A DNA stretch of 64,000 nt from Onchocerca lupi (GCA_028564675.1 JAOVVO010000306.1:1-64000); one strand, 5' to 3'; shown: positions 22,525 to 35,162, counted from the first letter of the stretch. Numbers and translations: made by a program. The notes: generated by a model from the letters alone, not told the origin.

Positions 22525-25500
22525 TCGCATTAATGGCGGCCTAATATGATATGCGCTTGGGCTCACAATGTTCTTTCAACTATTGTATGCCATTTTTTTT
22601 GATGATAAATCTCTGTTTGTGCATGTCTTTGTTTTTTATTATAGATCTAAATTACATGTTTCTGGTTGCATTTACAGGGTTAATATCTCTATTGTTTTTT
22701 TTCGTGATCATATATTCATATTCCCTTTTGATGGTTTAAGGAACTCCCATTTCATTACAAAACGTGCTTTAAGACTTATGAAAACTTTGCCACGTCTTAT
22801 TTTTGTATACTGATTTCGAAATAATGAATTAATATCATTATTTCAAAATATTTGTTCATGTTCAATTGTTTTATTCTACAAGTTGTTGCACTGTATTATT
22901 ATAAATTAATTATAAGTTATGTTTTGTTCTATTTCTCTTTACAATAATAAGTTATGTTATATTTTTATCTAGTACAGTACATGTTATTTTATATCAAGCA
23001 TAATTGTTGATTCATAGACATTTTATTACCTAGATAATGTAATAAGATGTCTGTAAACTAATAAAAATAATTCCAAAATTATTTTAGTATGAGATCATAG
23101 CATAAATCAAACACCATCATCTGATTTACTGAAATTGTTTTCCATTTTTTTTTCTCATGGAATTTCCTAATAATCTCTTGTTGCCCTTCTTTCATCTTTT
23201 TCATACGTTACAGCAAATTGTCGCATATTACATCATATTTTGATACAATGAATAGGAATCTTTAAGCTTTCATAATTTTTTCCAAAATGTGATAATGGCG
23301 AAGCATATTCATCTAAACATGCAATAAGGTTTCAAAATTTGTTGAAACAATATGATATGTCATGTTGCATATTACAACGAAATCAAGCAAAGTAGTCATA
23401 CTGAAAATGTAATTTATTGGAATGAATTGAAATTAAGAATAAAAAAAAGAAAAAAAAATATATCAAATATGCATTCTTCTAAATGTTAATAATATTATGA
23501 TTAATCGGTGATGAAAACTTCCGAATTATGACTTTTATATGAAATTATGCAATGTATGATTCGTTTTTGATAAGCAGAATTGGTGCTATGTTAGATGAGC
23601 GAAATATTGAGAAAAAGAAAAAATAAGAGATAAATGGATATTATAACCGGAAGATAAAAATGAAATATCTTTTGGTTATATTATCCATTAAATTTTATTT
23701 TTGGATATATATAAAAATATGTACAAAAGGCATTTTTATGTAGTTTCGATTTGAAAAATTTTTGATTGATATTAGATGAGAAAATGATTTTCAATAATTG
23801 AAAATGATTGATGCTAAATTAGAAAATGATTTCAATAATTATTATTAATGAGTAAATAGAATTAATTTCCTAATTTTATGAATATTGCTGAGAGAGAGAG
23901 AGAGAGAGAGGCCTAAAAGTCTGTTCATATAAGTGTAAAAAATAGCAAAATAAATCCGATGATGTGGAAGAAAAAAAAAAAACGAAATCATTTTGTGATA
24001 TTTAGTTACATTCGAGGGAAAAAAAAAAAAGTGCGAAAAAAAAGCAGTCATTTCGACGTTAGATCAATACACATCAAGAGAATTGCGGTATTATGTCAAT
24101 TTTTGTAATTGATTAATGATAATGGTTGATTGTGATGATGATAATGATAGTAATGATGATAATGATAGTGATGATAATAATGATAATGATGATTGATTGA
24201 TTGATTATGTGTGACATTGTTTCTATACAATGGTGCTTTTAGTCAATCGTCTTCCAATATGTCTACAAATTTCGGCGACATTCATTGGGCGACATAATGG
24301 CGCTTCGATACATCAATTTAATATCTGAAAAAAAAAAAAAAAATTTTTTTTTTCGAACAATTATCATTTCATCTTTCCACTTATTCAATTTTTGATTCGT
24401 TTTCTTATTTTTCTGAAATTTTACTCAAAAACGATCTTTGTCTTTTATCAATCTTAAAATCATCATTTTTTTCTCATTTTCTCTTTTCTCAACCACAATT
24501 TATTTTGCATATTCACGAGGAACAAATAGATTTAAAATTTTTTTCTCATTAATTCAAAATTCGACAATTTCTCGTTCCCTTTTTTTTGTTCTTCAAAAAT
24601 CTATATCATTCGCTGTACTATGTTCCTTTCTGTTCTCTTTACTAGTATTATTTCAATTTATTAAAAAAAAAAAGAACTTTCTTTTTTCTTTTTTTTTTTT
24701 TGAATTTTTGAATTTTTAAATCATTTTGAGATTATTTTTATGAAAATATTTTCAAAATAAGAAAGCTAATAAAAAGGAAAATTAGAAGAAAATTTTGACG
24801 AAAATGATATTATTTGAAAAATGAATTAATTATCAATGTTAGTAAGAGAATAATTAAATAATTTTTTCTTATCATGTTGTTGTGGCAATTTAAAAGCAAC
24901 ATTCAATAGTCTTGAGCTTCAATATTTATCTTTTATTTGGATTTTTTTTTTTTTTTTTCATAAATCTTTCTATTTTGAATTTGAAATCATAAATCTTTTA
25001 TTTGAGCATCAACAAATCTTAAACAATTTGAATATTGAAAAATAGATTATGTGAAATACGCTAGATTGTTTTTTTTTTTTTTTTTTTTTTAAATTCAAAT
25101 TTCAACTTATGCAGCACAAATTGAATTAACAATAATTTCCGGTGACTGAGAGTAATGCCGATTCTTTTGGTCCATCCATATCTTGATATATCATAGCAAC
25201 GATTTCGAAAATGCAATTTTTAAATTAATTAATTCTTTACATTATTTATTAAATGATTTAAATGGACTTAATTGATCTATCTTAAAGTTAGGAATCCAAC
25301 ATGAATATTTAAATTATTATCAACAAATTATCAGTTGCAACTCTTCTTTTGCTTGTTTTCTTCTTTCTGCTGCATGCATAATATGCATGCAGTTTTGCTT
25401 TGCTACTTTGCTTATAGAAATGTAATATATAATGTACGATGATTCGAAAGATTCTTGCCAAAAAAAAAAAAAAAAAAAAACGAAAAAAAACTAAAAAAAA

Positions 25501-26150
25501 TAAACTGCTATTGCAAAAACTCTGCAATTCTGAATCTTCTTTTTGCGATTTTGAAGTTACGATGTTTCTGCGATATTGTAATAAAAAAAAAAAATAAAAA
25601 AAACGAAAAAAAAAAAAGAGCGAAGAAGAGGAAGAAAGGAAGGAAGGAAGGAAGGAATAGATGAAAAGAGAAAGACTGTTGCTATTGCTGTTGCTGTTCA
25701 AATTGTATATGTGTTAGTTAGTAGTGATGATATTTAAGATGCTGATGATCGTGTGTATATGTCCTCTCGTTCAAACAATTTTTAGGTGATTTGACAAATT
25801 GAATGAAATGAAATGCTTTCTTTCCAGAGATTCTCTTTCTTTCATTTTGCATTTCAGATTCTCATCCCAGGATTCTCATCTCAGATTCTCATCCTAAGAT
25901 TCTCATTCATCTTTTTTTCCATCTGTAAATTAAATTTTTGAATGTATTCGAGCGATGATGATAGATGAATGATTGAAAATGTCAAAAAATTCATTCACTA
26001 GATGCTTCAATTTGTGATTTGTAAAGTTTCGAATTTGATTGAATCTTCCAAATTCTGTTTCTTTTTTTTTCCTTTTTTTTTTTTTTTTTTTTTTAATCCT
26101 TATCTCTTATCCTATCCTATTGTTATCGTAATTTTTTATCATTATTTCCA
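22525..26150. other. Low-complexity intergenic DNA after wah-1
   Basis: No exon is supported. It holds a GA microsatellite (about 23890-23911), a GATAAT/GATGAT-rich stretch (about 24116-24200), GGAA repeats near 25635-25660 and many poly(A)/poly(T) runs. A slightly less AT-rich island at 24205-24315 could be regulatory or an untranslated exon. Frames here consist of Phe, Lys or Ser runs and look like composition artefacts. Confidence 0.6.
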
Positions 26151-26154
26151 ATTC

Positions 26155-26409
26155 TCATTCATCTTCTCTCAGTAAATTTGCACATGTTCTAATCAGCAAA
26201 TTTTCACGTGTTCCAATTAGTAGATTTTCACGTGTTCCAGTTAGTAGATTTTTACGTGTTTCAATTAGTAAATTTTCACATGTTTCAATCAGCAAATTTT
26301 CACATGTCCCAATTAGTAAATTTTTACGTGTTTCAATTAGTAAATTTTCACGTGTTTCATCACGATAATAGCGAATGATTGGCGTTTTCTTCCGCTCAAA
26401 GCGATCCAT
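26155..26409 (-). CDS. Possible octapeptide-repeat ORF across the 24-bp array
   Basis: ATG at 26409 opens an 84-codon frame: a basic start (MDRFERKKTPIIRYYRDE) followed by about eight repeats of ETRKNLLI/GTCENLLI type. There is no signal peptide, no homology I recognise and no clear splice partner. The frame may stay open only because the repeat length is a multiple of three. Confidence 0.15.
   Translation of the reverse strand: MDRFERKKTPIIRYYRDETRENLLIETRKNLLIGTCENLLIETCENLLIETRKNLLTGTRENLLIGTRENLLIRTCANLLREDE
26171..26362. repeat. 24-bp tandem array with E-box-like cores, eight units
   Basis: Eight degenerate 24-bp units of the form AGTAAATTTTCACGTGTTTC plus AATT. The core is CACGTG in units 2, 3 and 8, TACGTG in units 4 and 7, and CACATG in units 1, 5 and 6. 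Because 24 is a multiple of three, the minus strand reads as an octapeptide repeat. Flanked by GGTT repeats (26481-26511) and GAAT repeats (26645-26670). Confidence 0.9.
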
Positions 26410-26619
26410 TATTATTGCTCCATCACAATTGTCCTAATCTTTATCGCCCGTTGAAAATGTATCATTGTTTGATTGTTAGGTGGTTGGTTAGTTGGTTGGT
26501 TGGTTGGTTGGTTACATTACATCTGATGGACAAATGGACGATGATGTATTATGCTTTCTACGCCCTTTAATCATCATCATTCAATCTTTTCATTAGCTAA
26601 CCTTTCTCTTCTTCTATCG

Positions 26620-27415
26620 AAATATCAGATCGATCGGATTGGGTATGAATGAATATGAATGAATGAATGAATGGATTGATGGATTGATGGATTGTTAGGT
26701 TGTGCCATGCTTTAGTTTACCTATCTTACCTTTTAATCATCATTTCCATCCTTCATTCCATTCAAAAATGCATATTCTATTAAGCTAATCATTCTCTTCT
26801 CCTATCGAATTATCGAATCGATCGATTAGTTCCTAACGTACCTATCCTAATCCTAACCATTCATATTTTATATGGTTTAAATTTAAAATTGTTTAAATTG
26901 CATGATTACCTTTCATCAATCTCAATCTTATTTCTCTCATTTCACTCATTTCACTATGCATATATCATCCAGAAATCAATCATTTTTTTTTTTTTTTTTT
27001 CTCAATCTCTTCTCATTTTTCCATAATTATAGACGTTTATTGCTATTGTGAAATATTGATCTCTTCATTTTGATCTCTTCGAATAATGGAATCATTTAAT
27101 TGGATGAAATTGAAACAGGAAATCAAATAGTCAAGATGACTGGTAAAATTTTTTATTGGAATATAGATGATGATCGATCAATGACCTTCACGATAGCATT
27201 AATCATAAATTTAAATCTCATCATAATTCTAATTTACGGAATTTTTTGTTTTTAGTCAAAAAAAAAATAAAAAAATAAAAAAACAAAACAAATATTTTCA
27301 GAGAGAGAGAGAGAAAGATAAATAGGAAAAAGGAGAGAGATTTCCTAATAGTTATAAGAAGTTTCGCATTAGCAGGTGGTAGTATGCAGATTATGTTTAC
27401 ATATTTTTAGTTATT
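26620..27415. other. Intergenic, simple repeats only
   Basis: GAAT/GGAT tetranucleotide runs near 26645-26695, poly(T) near 26984-27000 and a GA run at about 27300-27314. Nothing coding was recognised. Confidence 0.55.
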
Positions 27416-27417
27416 TA

Positions 27418-27557
27418 AGGTCAAAGGTTATCGGGACACGTGTCAGTTTTGTATAATTTATTGCAGTTTTTTCTGAACTGTTGAGAAAGTAAGATAAGAT
27501 ATGAAGATATTAGGCAGTGGTTGTGATCGTCACTCATATCTCTTTGCCCTTTGACCT
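27418..27557. promoter_or_regulatory. Cluster of nuclear-receptor DR1-type sites and a CACGTG palindrome
   Basis: AGGTCAAAGGTTA (27418-27430, plus) and AGGTCAAAGGGCA (27545-27557, minus) both fit a direct repeat of AGGTCA-like half-sites with one spacer base, the HNF4-type DR1. Between them lies the perfect 10-bp palindrome GACACGTGTC (27435-27444). AGATAAGATA near 27491 adds a GATA motif and ATTATGCAAT (27560-27569) resembles a C/EBP site. Function is inferred from motif density only. The second DR1 lies 10 bp before a candidate small ORF. Confidence 0.4.
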
Positions 27558-27567
27558 CCATTATGCA

Positions 27568-27795
27568 ATGGAGGGAATGACACTTACTTCTTTTACTCAT
27601 ACTTCATCAAATATTATTGTCTATGAATTGCCTATAATTATATTGTTTTCATTGTATATATGCATGTTACTTTTAGCATTCTATGCTTATTTTATCACGA
27701 TAATACTTATCACTATGGATATAATATCGCTCATTAATCACTTATCTCCAATCTACCTTATCAAGCATGTATGTAAAGATCAGATAGTTGACTGA
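27568..27795 (+). CDS. Candidate small single-pass membrane protein (75 aa)
   Basis: ATG at 27568 opens a 75-residue frame with a polar start (MEGMTLTSFTHTSSN), one long hydrophobic stretch (PIIILFSLYICMLLLAFYAY and on), and a short polar tail ending HVCKDQIVD. The reading frame is open for over 90 codons upstream of the stop, unusual at this A+T content, and is not a homopolymer product. A possible donor (CAT|GTATGT) lies near 27770. I do not recognise it. It may be a microprotein gene, a first exon, or chance. Confidence 0.3.
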   Translation: MEGMTLTSFTHTSSNIIVYELPIIILFSLYICMLLLAFYAYFITIILITMDIISLINHLSPIYLIKHVCKDQIVD

Positions 27796-29140
27796 TCCAT
27801 TATATCTTGTTCTCTCCTGATTCTTAGATCAATTTAATTTTTATTTCTTCAATGGTTAGAATTAGGTGAAAGAATTCAATATAAATTACTAATTAACTAG
27901 TTAATTAGTTAAAATATTAAATATATGGTATATTGGGCTCAAAAAAAAAAGCGATATCAGCGACTAATTACCTTAAAAAAAAATTATTATATGGTTAATA
28001 AATTTTGATGGATAAGTTTCGAAATATTAAAAATTGTTAGGCCAGTTTTTTCGTTTCCATACTGTTCTATCCGTCCAATTAATTATTTAGTAAATTTAAC
28101 ACCAAAGCAAGGAAAATAATTTTGAGTAAAATTAAAGTGAGCCAGAAGATTAGATGCTTGTTAGTTTATAAAATTAGAATATTAGAAATACTAAAAAATA
28201 TTTTATTTTATTATCTCTAATATTACAATATTCAAATTCGCATCTGATCGATCAACGATCGTTATTGATATGTCGATTAAAAACATAAATTTAAAAAAAA
28301 AAAAAAAAGTTTATTCATAGTTTTATTTAAAAGTTTATTAGCATCAAATACTTATAGTATAATAAAAGAATAAATCTTTCAATGGAATTTAATTATAAAT
28401 TATCATTATGATATGATTTGTTCGAATTATTATCTCTTTCTAATAATGATTATCATTTATGATGAGATATTTATTTGTTATTTTTTTTTACCTAAAAATG
28501 AAAAGTTTTAAATTTTCGAATAATAGTTGGAATTTTTTTTTTTTTTTATTTGATGATAACACGTCATTCTCTTCCCATTTGATAATTTTGTATATTTACA
28601 CAACAGACACATTTAAAATGGATCGAAATGTGCTACGAAATGCAACGGATCATTGTCATCGGCATTTATCAACTATTATCATCATCATTATTATTATCAT
28701 CTTTCCATTCTTTCTTTTTTTTTTTTTCTACTATTCATTCTCATCATTTTTATCAGATCAAAAAACAATATTGATGCGACATGTAACAGATGTACTCGAA
28801 TTTTTTCCTAATTTTCTCGTTTTTTAACTCTAAATCTTACGAAATGTCAAATTTTTATTTCAATTATTGAAATGAAATTCAAATATATTACTTAGAAAGA
28901 TAATAGCTAACATTTATATATCATTAGCCAAATTCTTATTCATATCTTATCCGAATAATTCTACGAGATTAGAAAGATTTTCCTTATATTTTTTGATAAT
29001 TCAATATGCTTCTTTGTGAACAATACTTATATTTAATACTTATAATGTTTCATCGTATCATCATCAATCATTTCGTCATCAAATTTAAGTACAAAAAAAC
29101 TTGGCAGAAATTTTTTAATTCTTTTTTTTTTCTTTTGTTT
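27796..29140. other. Upstream region of the SMAD gene, no exon resolved
   Basis: AT-rich. A 122-codon frame at 28459-28827 is mostly Phe and Ile runs; a short less biased piece around 28600-28670 was not convincing as an exon. Confidence 0.5.
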
Positions 29141-29148
29141 CAGGAAAG

Positions 29149-32100
29149 ATGATGAGCAGTTTATTTCATGAACCAGCAGTGAAGAAGCTGCTTGGTTGGA
29201 AACAAGGTGATGAGGAGGAAAAATGGGCAGAAAAGGTTTGAAAAGTTATAAATTTTTTTTTTAATATATAAAAAAAAAAAAAGTTAATCTAATCTTAGCA
29301 GCTTTCCTAGAAAATTCTGACTTTTTCATTGATAATTGTTTACTTGAGATTATGATATCAAATAGAAATAATATGATAGATTGAAATTTGTTGAAAGACA
29401 TGATATTTCAAACTACATAACTATTTCTAGTCAGTGATATTACCAATAGATATCTTAATTTCAATAGTATTAGTACTAAAAGTATCCCAATTTTTTTTGT
29501 CTGAAATCGAAATCTTTTCGATCAAAAATTGTTTGTATGAGCAAACGAATTGAATTGAAGTGTTAGTATATTAGAGAAGAATGAATAGATTTGATATATG
29601 AAAAATAAGGGCGAATATTTGAAAATGTCGGATTTCATTGGCTTTTACGAATTAAATTCTTATTTTCGTCCTTTTTTTTTTTTTTTTTTTCGGAAATTTT
29701 TGGCGGCAGAATTTTATCATTTGCCCTTTTACATAGATGATAACGAACATAATGTTTTCTAAATTTTGAAGCACAAAATTCTTATCTTTTTTTCAATCTT
29801 TTTACCCGCCATTGATTATCATTTTATTAAAAAAAATGTTATAATTTGAAATGCTAAGCTACAATTCAGATTTCAATATATTTGAATGTTTTTTCTAGGG
29901 TACTTTCTCTTCGTTCATTATAATGTATAGGGTAGTCATCAGATGAGTTCACCGTCAAAAAATCTAGTCTACAGAAATCAAATCTTTAAATATTATTTAA
30001 ATTTTTGATTCAAAAATATCTTTATTTCATGCTGAAAAGATATAATTTGTTCTAAAATCTTGCCATTGTTTTGCTTTTTTTTTTTTCTGAAATCTTTCGA
30101 GATATAATTTAAGATCCAACAACTTGCAATTTCTTTTTTTTTTTTTTTTTTTTAGGCTGTGGATTCTCTTGTTAAAAAATTGAAAAAGAGAAAGAATGGT
30201 CAAGGAACTATTGAGGATCTTGAATTTGCACTTGCAAATCCCGGATCTCATAGTAAATGTGTCACAATACCTCGTTCACTTGATGGACGACTTCAGGTAC
30301 TCTTTTATATCTTTCTTTTTAAATTTATTTCTATTAAGATATTTTCTTAATAGCTTCATTTCTTATATTTTATTAAAATGGACTTTTATTGATAAGAATT
30401 TATTGTTTGGATACTTGTTTTTATACCTTTAAATTTTACATATGCTTCACATACATTGCATAAAATCCACGTTACATATTTGAATTATGTTTATATTATA
30501 AATGATAAAGATTTTATCTATACTGATAAGGAAATATATTATATATACCCTACAAGAAAAAACTTTTTTGACTCTTAAGAAATACTGCATAATTGTTTAA
30601 TTACTCTTTTTTGAGGTATCGCATCGAAAGGGTCTTCCGCATGTAATATATTGTAAAGTATGGCGATGGCGTGATTTGCAATCACATCATGAACTCAAAT
30701 CTGTGCCTGAATGTTTATATTCATATGATAGCAAGCAACCTCTAATTTGTATCAATCCCTATCATTATCAAAAGATCGAATCTCAGGTACTATCCTTTAC
30801 AGGATATTTTGACTATATTATGGTAATAAATCTTTACTTCGATACTGTTAAAAATTGATTGATATTATCTTAAACTTCCTAGTGGTTTTTGGCTTTATTT
30901 ACTTTAGGGAATGTCAAAGTTAGGGAACTTCCAAGAATTTTTTCTCATTAGTAATCATAGACTTCGCTAGAACTATTTAATCATTGATGATATCAAGTTA
31001 TAAATTGGGAAAGAAACGGTATCTTTAGACATACATTGATTCCTGAAAGATGACTCATAAAGCATTATTTTTTTTTTTAATTTACTTATAGATCAAACTG
31101 ATTGTATACCTGCTCTTAACTAACAAGCATTCAATAATATTATTGATTTGTTTGAAGTTTTTGAAGTGTCTATCCCGTTATATTTCGATATTGATATGTT
31201 GTTGTTATTTTCACTACCATGAGATGTTCGAAAAAAATTTCTAGATTAATTCAGTCATTTTTAGATCATTCCAGTAACAGTTCCACATTCTCTTCCATTT
31301 CCTAATATTCTTCATAGAGATAATCCAGTATCAGTGAGTTCTCTATCTTCCAATATGGTAAGTATATTTATATTATTGGTTAGTTAGAAATATCTGTTCC
31401 ACTTATTTTCATTTAATAATAATTTTATTTCATAAGCATTGATTTAACTAGCTGTCTCCTTAATTAATCTTGATTAATTAAAAATTCTTTTTGCCATGCA
31501 TCCATTAAGAGATATATAAATTTATAGTACGGACATCATCAATCGCATGAAATACCTTCATCGTTAAATGCCCCGATGGAATATTGTGCTTATCGAGATA
31601 CTTCCTCTTATTCATCCGGCATGTTTCTTTCATCGTCACTTATGTTATTTATAGGGTTTGTACTTGTTATAATACGAAAAGATTATTCTTTTTTCAGCTA
31701 GTCCTCTGTCAGTATTCAGCGAGGATTGCGAGACAATGTCATCAGAAGTAGATTCGAATTACTGCTATCCAGAGCCGAATTTTTGGTGCTCACTTGGCTA
31801 TTATGAACTAAATTCTCGAGTCGGTGAACTTTTCAAGGTTCTTTTTGTTACTTTTCTTTTTTTTTTTTTTTTTTTTTTGAATTATGTGCTTGTTACGTCT
31901 TATTTTCCTGTTTATAATTTTTGTCATTATCAATGATTATCGATAATATACTTCAGTCTTGGAGGTGATATTACTTGGGATAATAAACAGAATTTTTTTC
32001 AGATCACAGTATTAGATGCTCCAGACACTGGAAAATGCTTTTTATCATATATATGAGCTAGTGTAGTTCTGAGTAAAATTTCTTTAAATTTTCTTCATCT

Positions 32101-33595
32101 TGAATCTTTATTTTAAGCTGCTGATTTTTGCTATATTTAGATAAGAAATCTAGAAGTAATTGTTGACGGATTTACGGACCCTTCAAATTCTGATGATCGG
32201 ATCTGTCTTGGGCTGCTGACTAATGTTAATCGAAATGCAACCATAGAAAATACTCGAAAGCATATAGGAAAAGGTAAAGAATTATTCGAAGAAACCATTA
32301 AGTAAGTGATTGAATGAATCAGTAAATAAAATATTTTCGCCTAGAAGAATGATTTTTTACCTACTTTAGTTGGAGTACTGATAGAATAGAATCTTACAGA
32401 TTCGCGGTATAAATTGAATTGATTTATATCTCTCTTAAGACTCATGTAAAAATCGTAATGAAATTTTGTGAACAGGCTTACATGGAAGATGACAGGTGGT
32501 ATCACAATAGTAGTATATAGATAAGATAATTAGTAGTATACCGACAGTAATTATAAGAGTAATCATTATCTCCTTTTGCAGGTGTGAAATTGACATGTGA
32601 AGAAACAACACATGATGTAATCGTGACGAATCTTTCGGATTCTCCAATATTCGTGCAGTCTAGAAATAGTAATTATAAACTTAACTGTATGCCAAATGCT
32701 GTTTGTAGGATTCCTCCTGGACATTTTATGTACATATTTCATAATCAGTTATTTGTGCAGGTAAGTCGTTATAATTTTCATTAGCTAATTTTATAGCTTG
32801 AATTTTCGAATAATAGACTCGTATGAAGATGTTTATCTATCGGATTATCCATCTTAATACGTCTCTTGTTGATATTGATGGCTTGACTGCATTAAAGTTC
32901 AATTAAATAAAACGAGACTGACACTCCTAAATCACCTTTGAATCTATCTGCTGGCTGAACAATGTAAAAAGTTTGAACATTCATTTTTTATAAACTTTCG
33001 GGAATATATCGCATTGTTTTTAACAAACTCAACTGTTGCTATTATTACATTGTCATGAGTCAAAGAAGTTAATTATTTTAATAATTGTTTATTAGATGCT
33101 ACGACGAGCTGAGCGAGAAGGCTATAATAATGTTTATGAGTTAACCAAAATGTGCTTTATTCGAATATCATTTGTAAAAGGATGGGGAGGTCCAGAGTAT
33201 CATCGTCAAGACGTCACCTCGACGCCATGTTGGATGGAAATGCAGCTACACGGACCGCTTGCAGTAAGTTTTCATCCAAAACATTGTAAATTTAGCAAAA
33301 TTTCGATTATTGGGTTTTTGTTTATGATTTTGATGATGGTTTGAATCTATTAGAGTTAGTGATTCAGGACCGAAGATTTTTTACTCTCATTATGGATGGT
33401 AAAAAAGCAACTAAAGGCCGACGTTCCGAGCGGGACTAAACAGAAGACAATACACATAGAAATTGTACTGGAAATGAAATTCATAAAAAAATGATGATAA
33501 TAATAATGCTTCAAATGATATTTCTTTTTCAGTGCATAGATCAAGTGATCGAAAGACTGGATCCACCGGCAAATCCTATATCTTCCGTATCTTGA
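29149..33595 (+). CDS. sma-2: Receptor-regulated SMAD, BMP type
   Basis: Intracellular transducer that BMP-type receptor kinases phosphorylate at the C-terminus, after which it enters the nucleus with a co-SMAD. Exons: 29149-29235, 30156-30296, 30616-30786, 31265-31357, 31528-31618, 31698-31837, 32141-32273, 32582-32760, 33096-33263, 33533-33595; about 421 aa. MH1 (1-133) starts PAVKKLLGWKQGDEEEKW and has the DNA hairpin RSLDGRLQVSHRKGLPHV plus zinc ligand Cys64. MH2 begins FWCSLGYYELNSRVGE (223-238). The L3 loop has BMP-type His and Asp (EYHRQDVTSTPCW). The protein ends SSVS, the phosphorylation motif. TTTCAG 5 nt before the ATG suggests trans-splicing. The exon 5 end is uncertain: a GC donor at 31619, or GT at 31656 with another acceptor. 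AATAAA lies at 33680. The assignment to sma-2 rather than another nematode BMP SMAD is inference. Confidence 0.92.
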
Positions 33596-33599
33596 CATA

Positions 33600-34465
33600 T
33601 ATTTTTCTGATATATTTCATCCATATTGGTGCCTTCCGTTTACACTGCAAAAGTTTTCAATTTTTTTGACGTCTAGCTAAATAAAGTTGTTTTTCTGCTA
33701 TTCAACATGCGTGCATTATTAAAAGTAAAAATTTGAGTTTTGTGAAGCGCGAGATGCATATATCTGACACATATGCATTTTGCAACATTGCGGATTGGTG
33801 TTGTTTTGCTAACTTCTGCAGAAAATTCGCTGCAGAAATATATTAAGCTGCAAATTTCCATCATTTATTAATTTTAGATTTGTGTGGTCACACATGTGTC
33901 GGCTGTAATTTTTGCGTAAATGGTGTAATTTATGGAGTATATTAAGTAATTTTTGCTCATTCTTAATTCTTCTGTCAAATTCTTAAGAGGTTTTATTGAA
34001 TTTTTTGATCACTTTCATGACATTAAGTAAGTTTTATTGATACAATTCTTTCCTTACAAAAATACTTATTAAATGTATTAAGTTGAATATAGTAAAATTT
34101 ATTTGATATGATATAGTTTGAATCAAGAAAAAATCCAATTTGTCGTATGTATGGTTATCTTGTTTCTACTCTTAAAATTGCGATACTTTTGTCGTTATTT
34201 AGAATTGATTATGATATTGAAGTGTAATACTTATGTTTCTTTTCTGTTCAGTCGTTTATTCCTTTCCTCTTCTGATAATATTCTGACAGATTAATTTTTT
34301 GCACTATCCACAATATTAAAAAAATATTTAAGAAAAGAAAAGGATCTAGTATGAAAAGCGGGACTTGCGTCATATCACATTTCAATATTTCATGAGAATT
34401 TTTCGTGGTGCTGAAAAATTTGCAAGGTTCGATAAATTAATTTGTTATTGATATTATTTCATTCA
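33600..34465. other. Intergenic after SMAD, no gene seen
   Basis: Contains the probable SMAD polyadenylation signal (33680-33685) and otherwise AT-rich sequence without supported exons. Confidence 0.55.
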
Positions 34466-34469
34466 TCCA

Positions 34470-34655
34470 TCTATATAAATAAAAATGTGAATGTTCGTTA
34501 TTACTTGCCACGCAATATTTCAAGTTCTTATCGATTGATTTGAAATTTCCATACAACGTTGCATTTGAAAAGGCGCGTGTTCAAGGGCTTTCAGAGCTAA
34601 AAAAAAAAAAGAAATAAAAAAAAACGAAGCGTGGTCGGCTCCAGCTATTTCATTA
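34470..34655 (+). mobile_element. Helitron-like non-autonomous element or terminus, third copy
   Basis: Starts TCTATATAAATAAAAATG, then AATGTTCGTTA, ATTGATTTGAAATTTC, ACAACGTTGCATTTG and GGCGCGTGTT, and ends in an A-rich stretch followed by CGAAGCGTGGTCGGCTCCAG. The block order matches the copies at 10657, 16493 and 35163. Confidence 0.6.
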
Positions 34656-35162
34656 ATATATGTATGTTGAAAACTTTTTACTTACATCTAAAATGTTTCG
34701 AACTAATACGATATGTTAAAAAATGATTGCAAAAATTGAATTCATCTTATGAAATTACCAACAACGCTCTCTTTTTTTTGCTACAACATCGAATAGAATG
34801 CTAAAGTAGTTTGAAGCCATTATTTATGCAAATCATATTATAAGCGTTAAGTTCAAATATTTAAATATTGTTCTCTTAATTAAACAGTTACTAATTTGAT
34901 TTGCATAACTAACTAATTGATGTTCAATACAATGCAATAAATATATCGCTGTAATTATCAGAATTTCAAATATTATTTTTCAAATGCTTTTTGGAATGTT
35001 TACATTTTAATGATGAAATATGGCACGAATGTTATCATGTATAAAATTATTGTAGAGAATGGCAAAATAATTGAAGCCGATGTAATAAATCGAAGGAGAT
35101 TTGACATTCTGCAAGAACATAAAGCTAATATTATTCTAGCCGAAAGAAAAAAAAAATAGTAA

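Noticed and set aside
24438..25701. Long Phe/Ser- or Lys-rich frames on both strands
   Set aside because: Low-complexity poly(A)/poly(T) artefacts without splice or start support.
28459..28827. 122-codon plus-strand frame
   Set aside because: Mostly Ile and Phe runs from simple sequence; the short normal-looking middle has no partner exons.
32003..32056. Apparent SMAD exon after a strong TTTTTTTCAG acceptor
   Set aside because: Its frame stops after 17 codons and is not SMAD-like; the exon at 32141 continues the MH2 domain in phase.
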